64,000 nucleotides of DNA. Source: Coenobita brevimanus (taxonomy: Eukaryota; Arthropoda; Malacostraca; Decapoda; Coenobitidae). The notes under the pieces are model-generated. The model did not search any database. It was not told the origin of the DNA and worked only from the letters and a program-made list of their open reading frames with translations. The DNA lies in contig CM064667.1 of the NCBI GenBank assembly GCA_032717465.1, positions 152,501-216,500 on the forward strand, in the 5' to 3' direction. The translations under genes were made by a program, and so were the position numbers. Shown here in pieces: positions 9,901-20,909 of the stretch; within the stretch, counting starts at the first letter, position 1, and each line of letters opens with the position of its first letter.

Positions 9901-12468
9901 AGATATGGTGGGGATTAGTGGGAAGTAATGAGGTTAGGTTTGCAGATGAGGTAGGGTAAAGTAAGGTGTGTTGACTGGGGTTGAATCAGGTAATGGACGG
10001 GTTGATAGGGGAATAGTGGGGTAGTATTGAAAGGTAAGATAAGGAAGAGTATGGTGGGGTTGACGGGTTGAATCAGATAATGGTGGGGTTGAGAGGGTAG
10101 TGGGGTGGTATTGAAAGGTGAGGTTGGGTAGAACATGGTGGGACTGAGTGGAGTTTAATGGGGTGATGGTGAGGTTGAGCGAAGAGGAATGGTGTAAATA
10201 TGAAAGGTGAGGTAGAGTAGAGTATGGTGGGGTTCAGTGGGGATGAATGAGATAATGGTGGGGTTGAGGGAGAAAGGGTGGGGAAATATTGAAAGGTGAG
10301 GTAGGGTAGAGTATGGTGGGGTTGAATGAGGTTGAATCGGTTAATGGTGGGGTTGAGAGGGGTGGAGTGGGGTCAAACTGAAAGGTGAGGTACAGTAGAA
10401 TATAGTGAGCTTGGATGGGGTTGATTGGGGTTATGGTGGGGTTGAGCGGAGAGGAGTGGGGTAAAATTGAAAGATGAGGTAAGGTAGAGTATTGTGGGGT
10501 TGGGTAGGGCTGAATCGATTAATGGTGGGGCTGAGAGGAGAGGAGTGGTGTAAATCTGAAAGGTGAGGTAGGGTAGAGTATGAAGGGGTTGACTGAGGTT
10601 GAGTGGGGGAATGGTGGGGTTAAGGGAGAAGTAGTGAGATATAACTGCAAGTAGAGTAGGCTAGAGTGAGATGGGGTTGAGTTGGGTTGAATGGGGGACT
10701 GGTGGCTTTGTGCGGGCAAAGGTTAGTTAAAACTGATTGCTGAGGTTGGGTAGCGTGTAATGCGGTTGAGTGGGGTTGAATCAGATAATAGTGGGGTTGA
10801 GGAAGATGGAGTGGACTTCAATTGAAAGATGAGGTGGGGTAGAGTATGGTGGGGTTGGGTGGGGTTGATCCAAGAAATGGTGGGGTTGGGTGGGGTTGAT
10901 CCAAGAAATGGTGGGGTCGAATGGGAAATACTGGGGTGAGGTTTGCAGATGAGGTAGGGTAAAGTAAGGTGGGTTTGACTGGGGTTGAATCAAGTAATGG
11001 AGGGGTTGGCAGGGGAATAGTAGGGTAGCATTGAAAGGTAAGATAAGGAAGAGTATGGTGGGGTTGTCTGGGGTTGAATCAGGTAATGGAGGGGTTGACA
11101 GGGGAGTGGTGAGGTAGTACTGAAAGGAAAGATAGGGTAGAGGATGGTGGGGATGGGTGGGGTTGAATTAGATAATGGTTGGGTTGAGAGGGGAGTAGTG
11201 GGTTGGTATTGAAAGGTGAGGTTCGGTAGAACATGGTGGGACTGAGTGGGATTCAATGGGGTAATGGTGGGGTTGAGCGAAGAAGAGAAGGGTAAAATGC
11301 AAATGTGAGGTTCGGTAGAGTGTGGTGGGGTTGAGTGGGGTTAAATTGTTTAATAGTTGGGTTCAACAGGGAGAAGTAGGGTAGAACTGACAGGGGAGGA
11401 GAAGTAGAGTGTGGTGGAGTTGGATGGGGATGAGGCGGGTAATGGTGTGGTTGAGAGGGGAGTAGTGGGGTAGTTTTGAAAGATGAGGTTGGGTAAAGCA
11501 TGGAAGAGAATGACATGGTAGAATGGGGTTATGGTGGGGTTGAGGGAGAAAGGGTGGGATGATATTCAAAGATGAGATTGGGTAATGTATGGTGGGGTTG
11601 AGTGGGGTTGAATCGATTAATGGTGGGGTTGACTGGGAAGGAGGGGGGTAAAATTCAGACCTGGGATAGGGTAGAGTATGATGGAGTCGGGTGGGGATGA
11701 ATGGGGTAATGGTGGGGTTAAGGAAGGAGGAGTGAGGTAGTGTTGATAGTTGAGAGAGGGTAGAGTATGGTGGGGTTTAGTGGGGTTGAATGAGGTAATG
11801 GTACGGTAGAGGGTGATAGGGTGGGGTACTACTGAAAGGCGAGGTAAGGTAAAGTATGCTGGGGTTTAGTGGGGTTGAAAAAAATAATGGTGGGGTTGAA
11901 GGAGAAAGGGTGGCGTTGTATTGAAAGGAGAGGTAGAATATAGTATGGTGGGGTTGGGTGGCGTTGAATGGGACAATGGTGGGGTTGAGGGAGGAGTGGT
12001 GGGGTAATATTGAAAGGTGAGGTAGGGTAGAGTGTGTTGGGGTTGTGTGGGGTTGATTGGGATTATGGTGGGGTTGAGCGGAGAGGAGTGGGGTAAAATT
12101 GAAAGATGAGGTAAGGTAGAGTATTGTGGGGTTGGGTAGGGTTCAATCGATTAATGATGGGGGTGAGAGGAGAGGAGTGATGTAAATCTGAAAGGTGAGG
12201 TAGGGTAGGGTATGGTGGGGTTGAGTGAGGTTGAGTGGGGAAATAGTGGGGTTAAGGGAGGACGAGTGAGGTAGAATTGGAAGTAGAGTAGGCTAGAGTG
12301 AGATGGGGTTGAGTTGGGTTGAATGGGGTACTGGTGGGGTTGAGCGGGGAAAGATTAGGTAAAACTGATTGGTGAGGTTGTGTAGCGTGTAATGGGTTTG
12401 AGTGGGGCTGAATCAGATAATAGAGGGTTGAGGAAGGTGGAGTGGAGTTCAATTGAAAGATGAGGTGG
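6936..12468 (+). repeat. 89-bp G-rich satellite array, segment 2
   Basis: Direct continuation of segment 1 after the LINE. The first ~1.7 kb (6936-8640) stays aligned with 48269-49976 at an offset of 41333-41336, sharing rare variants such as CACGAGAGG at about 7345 and 48683. Local slippage is visible: a ~20-bp duplication near 9021-9060 and a ~31-bp duplication at about 10850-10916 (GGGTGGGGTTGATCCAAG twice). It ends at the Gypsy element, at the 4-bp target duplication. Confidence 0.95.
12465..12468. repeat. Target-site duplication, left copy (GTGG)
   Basis: The satellite reads GATGAG-GTGG before the element and GTGG-GGTAGAG after it (21127-21130). An uninterrupted paralog at about 33151-33167 reads GATGAGGTGGGGTAGAG, which is exactly what remains if the element and one GTGG are removed. 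A 4-bp duplication is usual for Gypsy-type integrases. Confidence 0.8.
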
Positions 12469-12738
12469 TGTAACTTGCAATACTATGGTGATAGAAACTC
12501 CGTGTACAAACAGCTAGATAAGGAGTTTATTACAAGCTCACAGTAAAACAGTCTGCCCGGCTAGGATGTCTGCTATCAACTGATGCAATAACGCCGTCTT
12601 CAGGCGTGGGAAAGCATGCTGACCTAGCAAATTTAGTTGGGGCAAGCATGCTGACCTAGCAAATTTAGTGGGGGCATGTATGCATTGGGGGGGGGAGATA
12701 TATACATCGGGGGTAGACATATTGTGGAGGGGGTACAC
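12469..12738 (-). repeat. 3' LTR (sense) of the Gypsy element
   Basis: It matches 20912-21126 from the inner TAACTTGCAATAC end through to GTGGAGGGGGTACA. Relative to the other LTR it has a ~31-bp tandem duplication (GCTGACCTAGCAAATTTAG twice, at about 12621-12669) and a further ~25-bp insertion at about 12670-12696. A sense AATAAA poly(A) signal lies at 12526-12531. A third copy of the sense 5' end of the LTR (about 45 bp) lies just inside the element, at about 12819-12864, so an alternative inner border at 12864 is possible; I prefer 12738 because a purine run adjoins it on the sense strand. Confidence 0.75.
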
Positions 12739-12748
12739 TACTCCCCCG
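12739..12748 (-). promoter_or_regulatory. Candidate polypurine tract
   Basis: On the sense strand GGGGGAGTAG lies immediately before TGTACCCCC, the start of the 3' LTR. A purine run at this place primes plus-strand DNA synthesis. The alternative LTR border at 12864 is preceded by a pyrimidine run, which argues against it. Confidence 0.5.
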
Positions 12749-13213
12749 GGTAGCTGAGACGGTGTCTCCTGACACTGGGAGTTAAAAGGTGTTTGATTAT
12801 AGTAGTAAGGCAGGACCAGGGACATATATACATCGGGGGTAGACATATTGTGGAGGGGGTACACAGGGGCAGGAGGGGAGACATGGCCATGTTGAGGGGA
12901 GGGAATTAGAAGGATATATACATATAAATATACAAGGAATAAGAGGTACAAATCCAGTAAGGGTCGAAGGGATATATGAAGATAATGGGAATTACACAAT
13001 AATAGTTTGATGCATGATAAACAAGGAGTAGATATGAGAGTTCTAGTGTTGTTCTTCCTTCATTTTTTTTTTTTTTTTTGTGTGGATTTTCTGTAGGATA
13101 CACTGTCACTGAGTAATGCATGAAAGAAATACCATCATTTTCTAGTAGGCAGAGTGCTGTTCACAGTTTGGTTAAATGTTAGATGGCAATGGTAGTCACG
13201 GAAGGCGAGGGCA
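12749..13213 (-). other. Untranslated 3' part of the Gypsy element
   Basis: Between the end of the env-like frame and the polypurine tract. It contains an extra partial copy of the LTR start (about 12819-12864) and a T17 run at about 13062-13078 on the + strand, which is an A run in sense. No coding region is supported here. Confidence 0.6.
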
Positions 13214-14616
13214 CTAAGTACGGGGAGTTTCTACGTCGTGTGTAGGGCGTACTATGCCTGTAGCGACTCTGATTTCCTGGAGGCGACGTTCCATTTTTCT
13301 GACACAATAATGCACTGCACAGATGATGAGTAGAAAACCTATGAAAGCGATAACCACAGGGGGAAACACAACTTTTGGATGAACCCATGAACGGCTGAAG
13401 GCCAGAGAAAATTAATCCATAATGAAAGCACTGTCATTGAGGAAGGTGGGCATGCGCAAGTGAGGGGAGGTGATGGTAATGTTGGCAGATGGTTGGGTTG
13501 AAGGCATGGCGATTGGTTGAAAGATGTCATAGGAGTGTTGACGAACAGCTTGGTGATAGCGAGTGGCGTAAGTGATGACGGACTCTGATTTGACGGTACA
13601 ATAGTCAGGTGCTTTGTAGAGACCACTGGCGGGGACGGAGCGAACGGAAGAACCAGGACACATGATTGTGACAGAGATGGGAACAGCAAAGAAGAAGTAC
13701 TGGACATGGTTGAGGTGAGCATGGTGGACCGGGAGGTCAGGAGCTGGGACAAAAGAACAGGCCGAGTAGATGGAATGGTTGCGAAATATAGCAGACTCAC
13801 AGGGTGTAGCAGTGCTAGGGAAGATAGCGAAAAGGTGGGCAGCACAGAGACGAGAGGTCGGAGTAAGGAAGGAACATTGCTGGAGGTCTGTAGATGAAAG
13901 GAAGGCAACGGAAAGAGGATCATGGGAGAGGAGGAAATATTCTGAAGGAACAGAGACCTGTAACAAGGAGTTGTTGAGGCGGAAAGGGAAGGGAATGATG
14001 TGGAAAAGGTTAAAGGTTATGGCAGAACGGAGAGGAATATGGACGACGACGTATGTAGTGAGAAGAGTGGCTTCGAGAACATGATAATAATATTCAAGGG
14101 AGGAGTAAGGGACGACTGGGGAGCGACCGAAGGTGGAGTGATCCCATTCCAGGACAGAACGGAGAGCTGAGACAGGGACTAAGTCGGCAGTGACACGTCC
14201 ATTGATAGCATCGACCAGGATACGAATCAAGGTAGAGACTTGAGACAGGAGAGAGTCAAAGGCCAGTTGGAGATTATCCATGTTGAGTTGGAGGTAGAAG
14301 AAGAAAATGTCTCAATGAGCTCAGTGAATCCGTTACTTATGCATTGCAACTGCCAGGAGAGTGGGAGGAAAAGGTTATAGAGATACTCATTCGGGTTGTG
14401 TGTCCCCATGAGGGCCGTGAGATGGTTCCTGATTCCGTGGAGCTGGTGCGCGTAGGCAGGTAGGGCAATGGCTACGTCGGCCAGGGGCACAAGATCGTAG
14501 CGCAAGGAGATCTCACCTCCTGAGCCGACCAAGGCCCCGGGACGAACTCCACCATTGTCCTGACCTGACCCAGACCCCAGGAGGGTCAGCACTGCCAGCA
14601 GGGAGAGCGCTAACAT
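13214..14616 (-). pseudogene. env: env-like gene of the Gypsy element, broken
   Basis: It begins with an ATG at 14614-14616, 24 bp after the pol stop, and a hydrophobic signal-peptide-like start (residues 1-18, rich in Leu/Ala). This frame runs to 14227. A frameshift around 14280-14330 moves the coding sequence to the frame open from 14281 to 13412, which has several Cys and N-glycosylation-type Asn-X-Ser/Thr sites. An in-frame TAA at 13412-13414 interrupts it. The same frame then resumes with a hydrophobic membrane segment of about 20 residues (about 13370-13310) and a short basic tail to a TAG at 13214-13216. Position, signal peptide, ectodomain and C-terminal anchor fit the third ORF of errantivirus-like elements, whose Env is related to baculovirus F proteins. 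I base that on architecture and general look only. Expression would normally need splicing. This copy cannot make a full-length membrane protein. Confidence 0.75.
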
Positions 14617-14640
14617 CGTACCTAGAAAATCAGGGTAGAG

Positions 14641-15794
14641 TTAATGGGGGAGGTCGTGAAGAGGTTGATGGGCAGAGCGCAGTTTGGACCGATATTGATT
14701 GATTGATGAATGAGCAGGTGGAGGTGGAGAGGAAGGAGACTGAGGGATAGGTGGAGATAGAGTAGATTGAGGGATGGGAGGAGGGGAAGAGGGGGCAGGA
14801 GGTTGTGTAAGTGACTCTTCCAACACAAGGCCACGGGGTGCTCGCTTTAAGTCATCGACGTGGACCCATCTGGTGTCCCTAGTGGACAGGTCCTGGAGGT
14901 GAAATTTGTTGCCTTGTTGAGTAAGGACGCGGTGGGGCCCTGTAAATTTGTCATCCAACTTAGAGGAACGTGTATGGGAATGAGCAAAGACAAGATCGCC
15001 TACATTGATAGTGATAGGAGAGGCGGACTTATGTTGGCGCTGCAGCATGTCCTCCTGAGAGGAAGCCAAAGTGGATTGGACATACTGGTGGATTGTCTGG
15101 AAGTTGGCCAATTTTAGTTTAACATAATCATCCATGTTGTAGATGGGTTCTGGCTTTGAGGATAAGAGAGAGTATGGGAGGTCCTTGTCAAAACCAAAAA
15201 GGACGAAGAAGGGAGATTCAGCAATGGATGCATTGATGGAACTATTGATGGAGGATGCCACTTGGGGAATCCAGTCATCCCAGGACGAACTATGGGAGCC
15301 TAGATGTCTGAGGCACTCTAAGATTTTTCGGTTGTGGCGTTCTACAACTCCATTGGAAGCCGGATGGTTAGGCACGACATTGCATTTACTGATATGAAAG
15401 TGGCGACAGATCTCATCAAGAAGGCTATTGTTGAACTCTGTACCGTTATCAGTAAGAATGGTATGAGGGGTACTGAACGGGCAAATTGCGTGATCGACAA
15501 GGGCACGTGCAACGCTCTTCGCGGTCTTGTTGGAGAGGGGTACGAGGACACAGTAACGGGAGAAGTGGTCGACCGCTACGAACAAGTACTCAGCGCCAGA
15601 TTCTGTGAGAGGTAGTTTTAAGAGATCGATTGAGACGTTTCCCATGGTTGTGACGGGATAGGGTATTGTAAGAGAGGGGCTGGTAAGCCGGTTGATCCTT
15701 TGTGGCGGTGGCAGGAGAGGCAAGAGTCACAGTGGGCATTGATATCGCGGCGCATGGTTGGCCAATAGTATTTGAGACGTGCTTGGCGCAAGCA
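14641..15794 (-). pseudogene. pol: pol, integrase part (after the in-frame stop)
   Basis: After the TGA at 15795-15797 the same frame continues with the integrase zinc-binding half, including CDSCLSC (about 15735). A frameshift near 15635 then moves the coding sequence to the frame open to 14641. In that frame (residues numbered from 15723) the catalytic core shows D33 in SIDLL, D92 in LTDNGTEF and E128 in VVERHN. Exactly 35 residues lie between D92 and E128, the D,D35E signature. A GPY/F-like module (KFTGPHRVL, 259-267) follows, then a Pro/Ser-rich tail (308-340). All catalytic residues are present; only the two frame breaks disable it. The stop is 24 bp upstream of the env ATG. Confidence 0.92.
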
Positions 15795-18700
15795 TCAGTC
15801 TTTGCCTGGATGGGAAGCTTGAGGAGTATTATGAACAATATGAAGAACCTTTGGTATCAGGGCAGTGGGAACAACAAGTTGGCGTACTTCGCAAATGGGC
15901 ATATTTTTGCCTGTTAGCAGTGTTTTCCTGTACAAGAGATCATCATCTAGCATGAACTCATCTAGTGATAGTGGCAGAGTAGGTAAGGTCGAGGCATCGC
16001 CAGATTCTAGGAAATAAATGACTTTGGACCACATGGGGTCTTGACGTTGAAAGTTTTGAATAACTTCTGACGTTAGTGTAGTATTTTCAGTTACTTCAGG
16101 CTGCAGTGATGTTATAGCTGCTGCTACGTGACGTGAGAGTGCATCTGTGACTACATTCAACTTGCCTGGTACATATTGAAAGGTGGGATTAAAGTCCTGG
16201 ATGATGATAGACCATCTAGCTAGTCTACCTGTTAGGTTGCGATTCTTGAACAAATCACATAGTGGAAGGTGGTCTGTTTGGATATGCACTGGATAACCAT
16301 AGACTATATCTCTGAAATGTTTCAAGGACCAGATTACCGCTAGCGCTTTGAGATCTGTGACACTGTAGTTACGTTCAGCGGTTGTAAGGGTGCGACTAGC
16401 ATACGCTATTACGCGCTTCCTTGATGCTTCATCGAGTTGCATCAAAACGGCACCAAGTCCAGTGCCTGAGGCGTCTGTGCAGAGAAGGAAAGGTGTGGTA
16501 TAATCAGGGAATGCTAAAATAGGGGCATTTACAAGAGCTGTCTTTAGCTTTTGGAAAGCCTGTGACTGGTCGTTAGTCCAAACAAAGGGCACATTCTGCT
16601 TGAGTAAGTGGGTCAGAGGAGCGGCGATCTGCGCGTAATTCCTGATATAGCGACGATAATAGCCACTGAGGCCCAGGAAACTTCGTACAGCGTCGGTAGT
16701 GGTAGGTTCTGGGAAGTTGATGATCGCCTTAGTTTTATCCTCATTAGTATGAATGCCTTGTGCATCTACGACATGGCCTAGGAATTTGATTTTCTTTCGC
16801 AGGAAGTCACATTTACTGAGATTGATTTTCAGGCCTGTGAGCTGGAGGCGTTCAAAGACTTGCTGGAGTTTGGTAAAATGATCAGGGATGGATTTACTCA
16901 CAACAATGATATCATCTAGGTAAGCAAAAAGAGAGTGTCCCATCATACCGCTGAAGACTGAATGGATAAGTCGCATGAACACGGAAGGAGCATTTCTCAG
17001 ACCAAAAGGGAGTCTCTTAAACTGAAAATGTCCGGAAGGGGTGCTAAAGGCTGTGACTGGGCGAGAGGACTCTTCCATTTCGACCTGCCAGTACCCGCTG
17101 AGGAGGTCTAAAGATGAAAAGACTACGTTATTGTCACCAAGGGATTCCAGCAAATCAGTGAGGACAGGTAGCGGGAAACGGTCTGGAACGGTGACAGAAT
17201 TGACCTTACGATAGTCGACTACTGGTCTAAAGTTGCCGTCCTTCTTTGGTACTAAGAAAAGTGGGCTATTCCATGGACTGACGGAGGGTTCAATAATGTC
17301 CTGGTCTAACATGTTCTGTACCATTTGATCTGTTTGCTTTCTCTGGCTGTGAGGCAATCGATACGCTGGTATGTAAATCGGCTGAGTTCCTGGGAGTACT
17401 TCAATCGTATGTTTGACAAGTTCTGTTCTACCCATCGGTTCACCGGGTAAGGCAACCACGTTTCTGTACGAGGTCAGAAGGTCGAGGAGTTGAGGCGTAT
17501 GTTCTGGGAAATCTGTGCAAGTGAGATGTGAGAGCATATCGGGTGAATGCGTCGGCGCAGATCCCGTAGAGTTAATAGTACATACACCGATTGGTGTATC
17601 ATCAGTCTGAATAGTAGGAATTGAGATATCCTGGCACACCTTTACGGCCGCTGGGTATACTAGGAAGTCTCCAATCTTTACACCACTTTTAAGTTTTAGT
17701 GGAGCATTTGTGACACTGAACAAGTACAGGTAGCATAAACTGTCCTCTAAGACTGTACACCACGCTGACTCATAAGTCAAGCCATTCACACAACACGTCT
17801 CAGGTAGGGATAGTACATCCACTCCTTCTTTCACACCGGCAACACAAACAGAGACTTTGGTGAACTCATGCGGTAACAAAATTTTGCACGTATTCGTTAC
17901 TGCATGTTTCGTCTCTGCGTGTTGGAGAAGATCATTCAGACTGTGTGAGATAGGTATCTGAGACATGTCTGAGTCAGCGATAGTGTTGTCAGGAGAGGAT
18001 GTAAGAGCCATGTTCGAGGGCTGAGATGATGTATCAGGAGACATTGAGGAATTTATGTCCTTGCTCGCAGTCAGTAAAGGAATGATCTCTGTATTCTCAG
18101 ATGATGAGAGTGGTGGTTTGGGCTGGGTTGGACTTTTTGGTAGTGATAGGGACAGAGGTAATTGAAGGACTGATTTGATCGTAAGAACAGGACGGGGACA
18201 TTCCATAGTGTAAACCGGGAATCCAGAAATGTCTATACTACCACAAGCAGGTAATAATGCAATGGAATGTTGTGCCATGGTGGAGAAACCAATAAGGGCA
18301 TCTGCGGGATACTGCAAGTCATTAGTGACATGAAATTCAATGAGGATAGGGGGCAAAGCTCTGTGGAGTTTGACTTCAAGGGTGACTCTTCCCTTAACCT
18401 TAAACTCTGAGCCGTTAACACCACATAGGCGAATGTCTGGTGGTTCTAGGAAACTGACGTGGTTGTGATGGCGATGAACAATTTGTAAGGAATTTTCGGA
18501 GATGAGATTTACTATTGATCCTGTGTCCAAGAAGATTGACGTTGGTATGTCATGACTGCTTCCGAGAATGACTAAACCCGAGGATGTTATGGGACCTACA
18601 TGGCGGATGGGGAGTTGGGTTTCTGGTTCTACGTGATATTGGTCCGATACGGGCGCGGCGCTTCCCCCGACTGTGGGCGGTTGAGGTAACGACATTCCTG

Positions 18701-18878
18701 AGTGGTGTGAGTCGTGCTTGATTTGTGGTATTTGCAGTGTGGACGACGTGAGCGGGAAGGCGTATGCTGTCTGGTTTGGGAGTGAGGACGTCTGTATGTA
18801 CGGTCGCAACTGGATGCTCGATGTCCAGGATGACCACAGTACCAGCAAAGAATCGAAGATTGTCTGGTCCGTCGGGCA
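15795..18878 (-). pseudogene. pol: pol: protease, reverse transcriptase, RNase H
   Basis: The frame opens after a stop at 18879-18881, overlaps the end of gag by about 250 bp in the -1 frame, and has no ATG near its start. Translation by -1 frameshifting from gag is therefore the likely mode. Counting from 18848: protease FLDTGS (106-111, catalytic Asp 108) and ALIGF (184-188); RT with FLVPKKDG (531-538), SLDLLSGYWQ (579-588), PFGLRNAP (614-621) and the YLDD box (643-646); RNase H with CTDASGTGLG (790-799), IQTDHLPL (856-863) and TDALSR (901-906). The RNase H Glu usually found in the NYSVTE context is Asp here (832). The His pair of the integrase zinc finger (1006, 1013) comes just before the TGA at 15795-15797, which truncates the polyprotein. 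Confidence 0.95.
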
Positions 18879-20002
18879 CTAGATTGATCACGACCTGCGG
18901 TAGGAGAGCGATGTGTGGCAGGTCTGCCGCATGTGGTGGGACGGGAGCGAGATTGGTCTGGGGTAGTGGAGGTGTGACAGACTGAGGAGGCCAAGGGTTG
19001 GGTGGTGCCCTGACGCGTGTAGTTCGATCCTGTTCTTTCATGAATGGCTTTAGTGACCTGAATAATTTTATCTCCTGGACTGAAACCGATTTCCAAGGCT
19101 AGCTCTCGCTGTTTAGGAGTAAGCCAGTGAAGGAATCTCAGGTAACCAATTAAGTCAGCAATGTTGGTGAGTGAAAGCATTGGAACGCCATTCTTGTCTT
19201 CTAACCATTTCGTGCCTACCAGTAATTGGAGCATCTCGCTACTGGTTGCTTTCATTGCGGCGGCAGCTTCGTGGAGCTTGGCATATTGCGCTGGGACGCG
19301 CAAGTCCTCATCTAGTTGGTTTAGGAGATTAATGAATCCCATGAGAGACGCGGTATTTGAATAGTGGCAACAAAGGCTGATGAGTTCCGTACAAAAATCA
19401 GCAAAGATACGAATGCTATCGAAATGTCCTGCACGGATCGCGGATCCGATGTCTGATTTACCGTGATGCAAGCGACCGAGGAGGTAAGCTACTTTGAGCG
19501 ATTCCTCGGTAATTTGTCTATTATTTATTTCGGTTTCGACTTCTCTGAGGAAATCATAGGCAGACCAAGTTGGGTCCTGGCCGGTAAATTTGGGACGACT
19601 GGCATCGTCGAGATAGATAGACTGTGGAGGGTTGGCCATGGCTGGAAGTGCATAAGTGGCGGCAGGAGAGGTGTGGGAGAGAGAGAAGGTAGTGGCAGTT
19701 AATGGCGAGCAAGACGGGGTATGAAGGGAGGCAGGAGAGGGAACGACAGTGGAAGGAGTAGAGGAAGAAGAAGGGAGTGTAGAGGCAGGAGTAGAGGAGG
19801 AGGTATCTGGATTTACGAGGGTAGGACGGGTAGTAAGTAATTCTGCGGGATGTGAAACGGGAGTCTCAAGTACAGGGCAGTGGTACTCTTTGCCACTTCG
19901 TAAATGAGTGATTGTGTTAGAGTCGGCAGACGGGGTATGAGCAGGTGATGTTTCCGGGTCGAGAGGGCTGGCGGTAAGCGGTTGACGTGGAAAGTATGAC
20001 AT
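18629..20002 (-). CDS. gag: gag polyprotein of the Gypsy element
   Basis: A 457-residue open frame with an ATG at 20000-20002. The N-terminal ~125 residues are Ser/Thr/Pro-rich. A helical capsid-like region spans about 125-330 (starting near PPQSIYLDDASRPKF), followed by an Arg/Ser/Thr-rich stretch. Then comes a CX2CX4HX4C zinc knuckle, CWYCGHPGHRASSC (386-399), and a second Cys/His set, CX2HX5HX4C (423-437). This is the capsid plus nucleocapsid plan of Metaviridae Gag, which packages the RNA. The last ~80 codons overlap the start of pol in another frame. It is the only undamaged ORF of this copy; whether it is expressed is unknown. Confidence 0.9.
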   Translation of the reverse strand: MSYFPRQPLTASPLDPETSPAHTPSADSNTITHLRSGKEYHCPVLETPVSHPAELLTTRPTLVNPDTSSSTPASTLPSSSSTPSTVVPSPASLHTPSCSPLTATTFSLSHTSPAATYALPAMANPPQSIYLDDASRPKFTGQDPTWSAYDFLREVETEINNRQITEESLKVAYLLGRLHHGKSDIGSAIRAGHFDSIRIFADFCTELISLCCHYSNTASLMGFINLLNQLDEDLRVPAQYAKLHEAAAAMKATSSEMLQLLVGTKWLEDKNGVPMLSLTNIADLIGYLRFLHWLTPKQRELALEIGFSPGDKIIQVTKAIHERTGSNYTRQGTTQPLASSVCHTSTTPDQSRSRPTTCGRPATHRSPTAGRDQSSARRTRQSSILCWYCGHPGHRASSCDRTYRRPHSQTRQHTPSRSRRPHCKYHKSSTTHTTQECRYLNRPQSGEAPRPYRTNIT

Positions 20003-20891
20003 TTAATGCGGCAATGGAAGATGAAAGGATGAAGATGGATACGTAGGTGGAAATGTATAAATAACAATAAGAGAATGGAATACGCTAGGTGTGAAAATGA
20101 ATGAAGGTGCGGGCATGGATGGTGTAAATAAAATGCGAAGGATGAGATGGATAATAAATAACGTAGGTGAAGATGAAAACGGGGTAATGGAAATGAGATG
20201 GAATATTTACAATAACCAATCTGTAGAGAAAATCGAGGATAATCTCTATAGAAAGGAAATATATACTATAGTTACACAGTAGAAACGGGAGGGTCGAGAT
20301 GTATGACGTGCAGGGTGGCTGGGCGTAGCTGGGCTGGGGCGGGGCGGGCGGGGCGGGGCGGGGCGACGGGGCGGGGCTGGGCGGGGCTGGGCGGCGGGGC
20401 AGAGACAGCTGGGCGGAGAGGAGAAGAGACGCCGCGATGAATCACCGGCAGGGAGTGGCGGTCTTCGGAGGCTCCGTAATGCAGACCAGATGCGGGCGAC
20501 GGCGGAGGCCGGTGGTGGGTGGTGAGGCAGATGTCGGCGCAAGGCAGGTGTAGAGCTGGTGAATTGCAAATGCAGAGAATGGTGGTGGGCAGACAGCAGG
20601 CAGACAGCGGTAAGTGGCACCGTGGGGGCAGGAGCTATGATGAGTCCGGAACAGGTGCTGGGAACAGGTGCAACAGGTGCGTAGGTCGGCGACGGTGACA
20701 CTTGCGGTCAGGAACAAGGCGAATGGGTGCGGTAGTTTGAGAGGTGAGCACTGGCGAGAAAAATGGTACACTCGAAAACCACAGCCAAGGTATAGAGGCA
20801 CGGAGGAAGGGGCGAGGCTGGCAGATGCGAGACGTCGTGTATCTTGTTGTATCACTAAAAATCCAAGGAGGCGGTCAGAATGTGATGGTTC
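20003..20891 (-). other. 5' untranslated leader of the Gypsy element
   Basis: About 890 bp between the primer-binding site and gag. It contains a very GC-rich stretch at about 20325-20400, made of GGGGCGGGGC-type units on the + strand and C-rich in sense, which is unlike both the rest of the element and the satellite. Minus-strand open frames across it are composition artefacts; I see no domain. Confidence 0.7.
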
Positions 20892-20909
20892 GAAACACCG
20901 CTGCTACCA
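20892..20909 (-). promoter_or_regulatory. Primer-binding site
   Basis: In sense, two bases after the 5' LTR, the sequence reads TGGTAGCAGCGGTG. It starts with the TGG that pairs with a tRNA 3' CCA and continues toward a T-loop-like TTCGAACC. The region resembles the complement of a tRNA-Leu 3' end (AAG/UAG type), with a small gap before the T-loop. I recall that tRNA rather than having compared it, so the identity is tentative; the site itself is well placed. Confidence 0.65.

Noticed and set aside
13050..13080. The A-rich run (T17 on +) as the polypurine tract and start of a longer 3' LTR
   Set aside because: The right LTR ends at TGTACC next to an exact target duplication, and similarity between the LTRs stops near 12738-12864, so the 3' LTR does not reach 13050.
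14860..15917. Plus-strand open frames of 71-104 codons across the Gypsy element
   Set aside because: They are antisense to well-identified gag/pol/env coding sequence and have no domain of their own.
18550..19041. 163-codon minus-strand frame over the gag-pol junction
   Set aside because: It is the third frame over the gag end and the pol start; both neighbours show real zinc-knuckle and protease motifs, while this one shows none.
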